Source: Xiphophorus maculatus
Lineage: Eukaryota; Chordata; Actinopteri; Cyprinodontiformes; Poeciliidae
Length of the DNA: 64,000 nucleotides
Assembly (NCBI RefSeq): GCF_002775205.1
Contig: NC_036460.1
Coordinates: forward strand, 15,590,402-15,654,401
Direction of reading: 5' to 3'
Every line of letters starts with the position of its first letter. Positions within the stretch are counted from its first letter, which is position 1. The translations under genes and the position numbers were made by a program. This document shows, in pieces, positions 59,539 to 64,000 of this stretch. A model generated the notes under the pieces. It saw nothing but the letters and a program-made list of their open reading frames with translations, made no database searches and was not told the origin of the DNA.

Positions 59539-62500
59539 TCTAAAGCCTTGGTTGCTTGTTTGTTAATATGGGCAACATGAAAACACCAATGTAAGAGGGA
59601 TTTAAAGTTAAGAAATATACTATATCAAAAGTATTTTCTCCCCTGTCCAGTTAAATGAAATCTGATTCTCCAATCTCTTCTATGGCCATGGGTCCATAAA
59701 ACTAAGCACCTAACCAGAAACATTTGTGAAGATTCATCTCTAGATCAGTAGAAAGATGTTCTATGGAGTAATAAATAAAGCCTCTTTGTCTGTAAATCAA
59801 ATGTACAAGTCAGTCCTTCTCAGCTGCCAGGAGAAGAGCGATTATCTAAATGTGCTGTATCAAGTGTGAGGGTGCAGATGCCAGGGGTTTTTTTCAGGGG
59901 TCGTATGAACAATTGTGGTGAGGAAGAATCTGATTGCTCTGCAGAGCTCTGACCTCAATTATGATCAGCAACAAGCAATCTTTCCCACTCTATTGTGTTA
60001 CATGTTTATGGCTGCAGGTTTAATTTTGTTTGTAGTCATTTTATAGGTGTGTGGGCATGGTTTACATTATTCCTTGAAGGCTGTAATGGGTAACTGAACA
60101 CAGTTGGCATGCTTCTAGAGAACAAGCACGAGTGAGCACACACTGACACAATCGCGACACTTGCGGTTGGACGCACAAACGTACACATGCAGATAAATGC
60201 GTCATTTGCTCATCCTTTATTCATCTTGGAAAACAAGTGAATATTTAACAGAAGAGCTGGTGTCCTTTTTGAATACTTAATTGCTCAGACGGACACAGAA
60301 ACCTACATTTGTGTTGTGCACGTGTTTGTAGACTGGCGTCCAACTGCATATCCACATTACATACATAGTTATGGTTATTAGAGAATTTAAGCACAATTTT
60401 CTGCGTTGATTAATTTGTTCTGATCACTGAGGTTGAATTAAGCTTTAATTCAAACTATGAATGTGTTTAATGGTTTTTGGCTAAGACAAAATGTCCCAAA
60501 ATTTTTTTTTGTATTTTATTAGAGTATAAATAAGGAATGTAGAGAAGGGGATTGTGCTAAAAGTACTTGATGTATACTGATGTCTTGTGTAAATGCAGGT
60601 GGGTGTGTTAAACCGTGAAGGGCTTTACACAAAGGCCATTAGATCGACCAAGATCCTGTGACACCTGTGGCTTGAATGCAAGAAGTGATAAATTACTCTG
60701 GACAAAGAGACAGAGAGCATCACCTTTGTCTTTGTAACTAGAAAAGTTGTTAAAGTGGCTCTATGTACAAAATATTGAGGATTTATATGTTATATTTCAA
60801 GTGTTTAAGAAGGAATTATACTTCCTCAATCGGTTTTTGCATTTTCAGGCGATATGAGTATTTTGAGGAGCATTTAACAGAAGTGTTAGAAATTACGTAC
60901 ATTTGTATGATTCTTCACAAAATTCCTACAAGCCTTGCTATTTGGGAATATTGTGGCTTTTTATTCAGCTACAACAAGGATGGAAATAAAAAATATACAT
61001 GTTTGTTTGTTTCTCTTGACTGAACATACTAAAAAAAAAAGCGTTGAACAGTGACTAAAACAGCTGAATTGCTGTATATTATTAACTTTCAAACAATAGT
61101 TACAGACTGAGAACCATTGATCCAAATAACTGAGCCTAAGAATGTTCTTTTTTTTTATAAGTCTACGTAAACCAGATAAAAAGGCAAAAAGGATAGATAA
61201 AACAATCTGCAGTTCTGTCAGAATTAAAATTTATCTCACATAATGAGCCGTCACCTAATAAAAAAAAGCTTTTCAAAATTAATATTTTCTAAATGAAAAA
61301 TTTAAGTCGAATTCAACAAGCCCCATAAAGGCTTATGATATTGGAAATATTAAAATATATGTAAAGCCTCATCCAGAACTTGACTACAGTTTTTAAAATT
61401 CAAGTATTCAGTAAATTTTCCATTACAAAGAAAAAAGGTTGATTTTCCCAGTAGTGTAGTGATAATGGATTTATTAAAGATTTATTCCTAAAGTACTAAA
61501 GAAATCAAACATCTCTGGTTCATTAAATACCAATGAACTAATTCACAATTTTTACTGGATTCCAGTCAATAGATCTGCTTTACAGCTTTAAGAAAGATGA
61601 TTAAACTCTTCTTGCAATCACCTACTATTCCCAGCACATACTGTACATATGGCTTTGGTGTTTCACGTATGTCAGCACTAACTGACTGTGTGAATCAATA
61701 GGAAATCAGATTGTCCTATTGACATATTCATTCAGGAATAGTGCCAGGCTGCTGTCAGTGCGGATCATTGCTTGGCTGAGCAATCTCCAGAGCTTTCCCA
61801 GCTTATAAAAGGTCTTTTAAAGTGTGAGAAATCTGAACCAGGACTCAGAAAATCAGAATATGACTTTAAGTAAACAAAGCAATATTGTCAGCATGGTGGA
61901 GTACATGCTAATGAATGTTGGTTGATCAATTATCAGCTTTTAAATTCCTGTCTTTCTACTCTTTATCTTGGCATCCGACTGCTTGGCCCTCCTCTCCTGG
62001 CTTAGTATTTGTCCATTATTGATGAGGACTGATAAAGCTTTCTTTAGGAGGCAGCTCTCTCCTTGAGTCTCAATGAGGTTGTATAAGAATAACAACCCCT
62101 GCAGAGCTTCATCTTACTCTCCCACACATAGGAGAAGGCACCTGGCCAAGTTCAGCCTTGTGGTTATTACTCTCCAAGACGCTTATACACACACACACAA
62201 ACGTACACACACGGATGCAATCTTGTTCTATAAATCTATTAAGTGATGTTCAAGGTGACTTCCATTTCTGGCCGAGCTAAAGTGCCACAGCTCTAAACGA
62301 CATCTTGTAATATCTTTGGACATATGAAGCATTTGTAATAATAGATGTGTGCTTAAGGGCAGAAGATTCATCTTTTCTCTGTTTAATTATGTTTTTACAA
62401 CATGTCTTTAGGAATATAGCTGCCATCAAACACTCGGTTTGGTGTGTAGAAAGCAGGATGGGTAACTGCGTGGGTGTGCTTTAGAGCTCTTGGGGGGAAA

Positions 62501-63184
62501 CTAGAGACTCTGTGGATCAGTAAGGCACAATTATAGGAAAATGAAGAAAGCAAACGAGAGTCCTTAGAGACTGGAAAGGAGATTAAAAGAGAGAAGCAAA
62601 GAGAAACCCAGGAGGTGTGTTTGTAGTATACTTTGTGGTGTTCTTTCTTTATATTGCCACAAGGGGGAGCTGTGAACCCACTGAATTAGCAAGGTTTTTA
62701 CTTGTTTGTGTGAGCTGATGAGCATTTTCTCATTGTAGATTGAAAATGTGAACCTTTACTCCTGCCACCTTGATGTCTGCTGATGAAACTGAAGCTGCAC
62801 ATCTTTACAGGAGTAGCATCACGGTGCCCAATGTTTTATTCAAGAGTGTCATAATTGCTGTCACTGTCTGAGACGCTTAAAGTCAATTATTCATGTGTGC
62901 CATGAAATAGCCCCATGTGCGCTGTGCTTTGTTTGCCTAGAGATGAGGGAATGTTTTGACCAAGGCAGGTCCTGCGGTGCTCCTGCAGAGGTGGAATCGG
63001 TTGTGCTGTCACCTGCTGTGCATTTGTAGAAACAACTTTCAAGCTCTGCTCAATATCATATCCAACAAAGCACCTTTATAAAATGAGGTGTGACGTCATG
63101 TTGGAACTATCTACTTAAACATTATTCAAAGACGACACAAGTACATACAAATGAAAGTTTTAAATGAAGGTGTTTATTATTGTG

Positions 63185-63400
63185 GGAGAAAAAAAATCCA
63201 AACATACATGACCCTGTGTGAAAAAGTGATTGGCCCCACTGTTCAAATATAACTTAAACGTGGTTTATCACACCTGAGTTCACTGTCTCTAGCATCATGC
63301 ATCGACCATAAGAAAGGGACTGAGTAGAAATGGCCTGCGTGGCAGAGTTCTAAGGCAAAAACCACTGCTGAGCAAAAAGTTACATTACGTTTTGTCTTAA
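63185..63400 (+). repeat. Tc1-like transposon 5' fragment
   Basis: ACCCTGTGTGAAAAAGTGAT, followed later by GGCAGAGTTCTAAGGCAAAA and ACCACTGCTGAGCAAAAAG, corresponds to DNA found in fish Tc1-like elements as I remember them. It is truncated and has no intact frame. Confidence 0.5.
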
Positions 63401-64000
63401 CATATTATAGTATTAAATTATATATTAAAGTATTATATATACATACCATAAGCCTGTAAGAATAATTTTAACCTTATGTCATCTTTGAGAATTATTTAAA
63501 TACACAGATAATCTCTCTGTGCTGTTTTCACGGAACTGCATTCAGAGATTATTTCATGTTTCCGAGTGTTGTTACTTGTAACATGATTTACATTGATTTT
63601 CCTCCTACCAAATCACACTTATGAAAGCAATCATCATTGTTTCTAAACAGACACGTTTGTTACATCCTACGTCACAAGTTGCATGTGTTTTAAGAAATAC
63701 GTTTTATAGGACGTGGTTCAGAAACCAGCAAAAGATAAGATTAGATTTACTGAGTAACCTGTCGTTATATAAATAAATATGTACTTGCTGTAACAAGTTA
63801 ATTGCACATTTGAGACTTGAATAAAGCGGAACTGAACCTTATAGTTTACAAAATAAAACATAATTTCAAGCCCAAATCTATTCACACCCCTCCTAGCTTT
63901 AAATCTAAGTCCACCAGAAATATTAATTATTTGTGGTGTAACTCTAAGTACAGTTTTTATGTTAACAATAATTCAACTCACTTTCATTTTAGTGATTATT

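Larger units (their letters stand above)
53775..64000 (+). other. kcnab1 first large intron, to the right edge
   Basis: No further kcnab1 exon was found. The MQVSIACTEH-type (Kv-beta-1.1) first exon and the shared core exons must lie beyond 64000 or be diverged past recognition. It contains Tc1-type relics, a hAT element and two CTCF-like motifs. Confidence 0.6.

Noticed and set aside
53775..64000. Search for the MQVS-type first exon and the NLGKSGLRVS core exon of kcnab1
   Set aside because: No plus-strand frame resembling either was found, so neither is annotated.

Overview
The window is vertebrate nuclear DNA, almost certainly from a ray-finned (teleost, probably percomorph) fish. It has long introns with GT/AG boundaries, vertebrate proteins split over many exons, AT-rich intergenic DNA, a tRNA-derived SINE, Tc1-like relics and many short hAT-type elements. 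Nothing prokaryotic, viral or CRISPR-like is present. I assembled all gene models by hand from splice signals and protein similarity recalled from memory, and ran no database search.

Layout: (1) 1-2792, minus strand: the 5' two-thirds of slc33a1, the ER acetyl-CoA transporter, which runs off the left edge. (2) 5806-15355, plus strand: a complete 16-exon gmps (GMP synthase), with its 3'UTR and poly(A) signal near 17060. (3) 17.2-18.1 kb: a SINE with perfect target-site duplications beside a Tc1-like relic. (4) 19098-27608, plus strand: a complete 14-exon class C GPCR of the vomeronasal type 2 / calcium-sensing-receptor-like group (947 aa). Its intracellular loop 2 carries an Ala/Lys-rich insertion of about 40 residues. 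(5) 28-46 kb: no protein gene that I can support. A CpG-rich promoter-like segment lies at 29.4-29.8 kb, followed by hAT elements, several tandem arrays, a long inverted repeat with about 465-bp arms, and a cluster of short perfect hairpins. (6) 46067 to the right edge, plus strand: the start of kcnab1 (Kv channel beta-1 subunit). Two alternative first coding exons are visible (46067-46344 and 53494-53774), and the shared aldo-keto-reductase exons lie beyond the window.

The order slc33a1 - gmps - V2R - kcnab1 is the one I recall from mammals (human 3q25, mouse chromosome 3), so this is an ancient conserved block holding a V2R-type chemoreceptor. The four genes are not functionally linked. SLC33A1 supplies acetyl-CoA to the ER lumen, GMPS makes GMP in the cytosol, the receptor is probably a chemosensory amino-acid receptor, and Kv-beta-1 modulates neuronal and cardiac K+ channels. 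The most unusual items are the receptor's enlarged loop and fragmented exon structure, and the repeat district at 31.6-38.5 kb.
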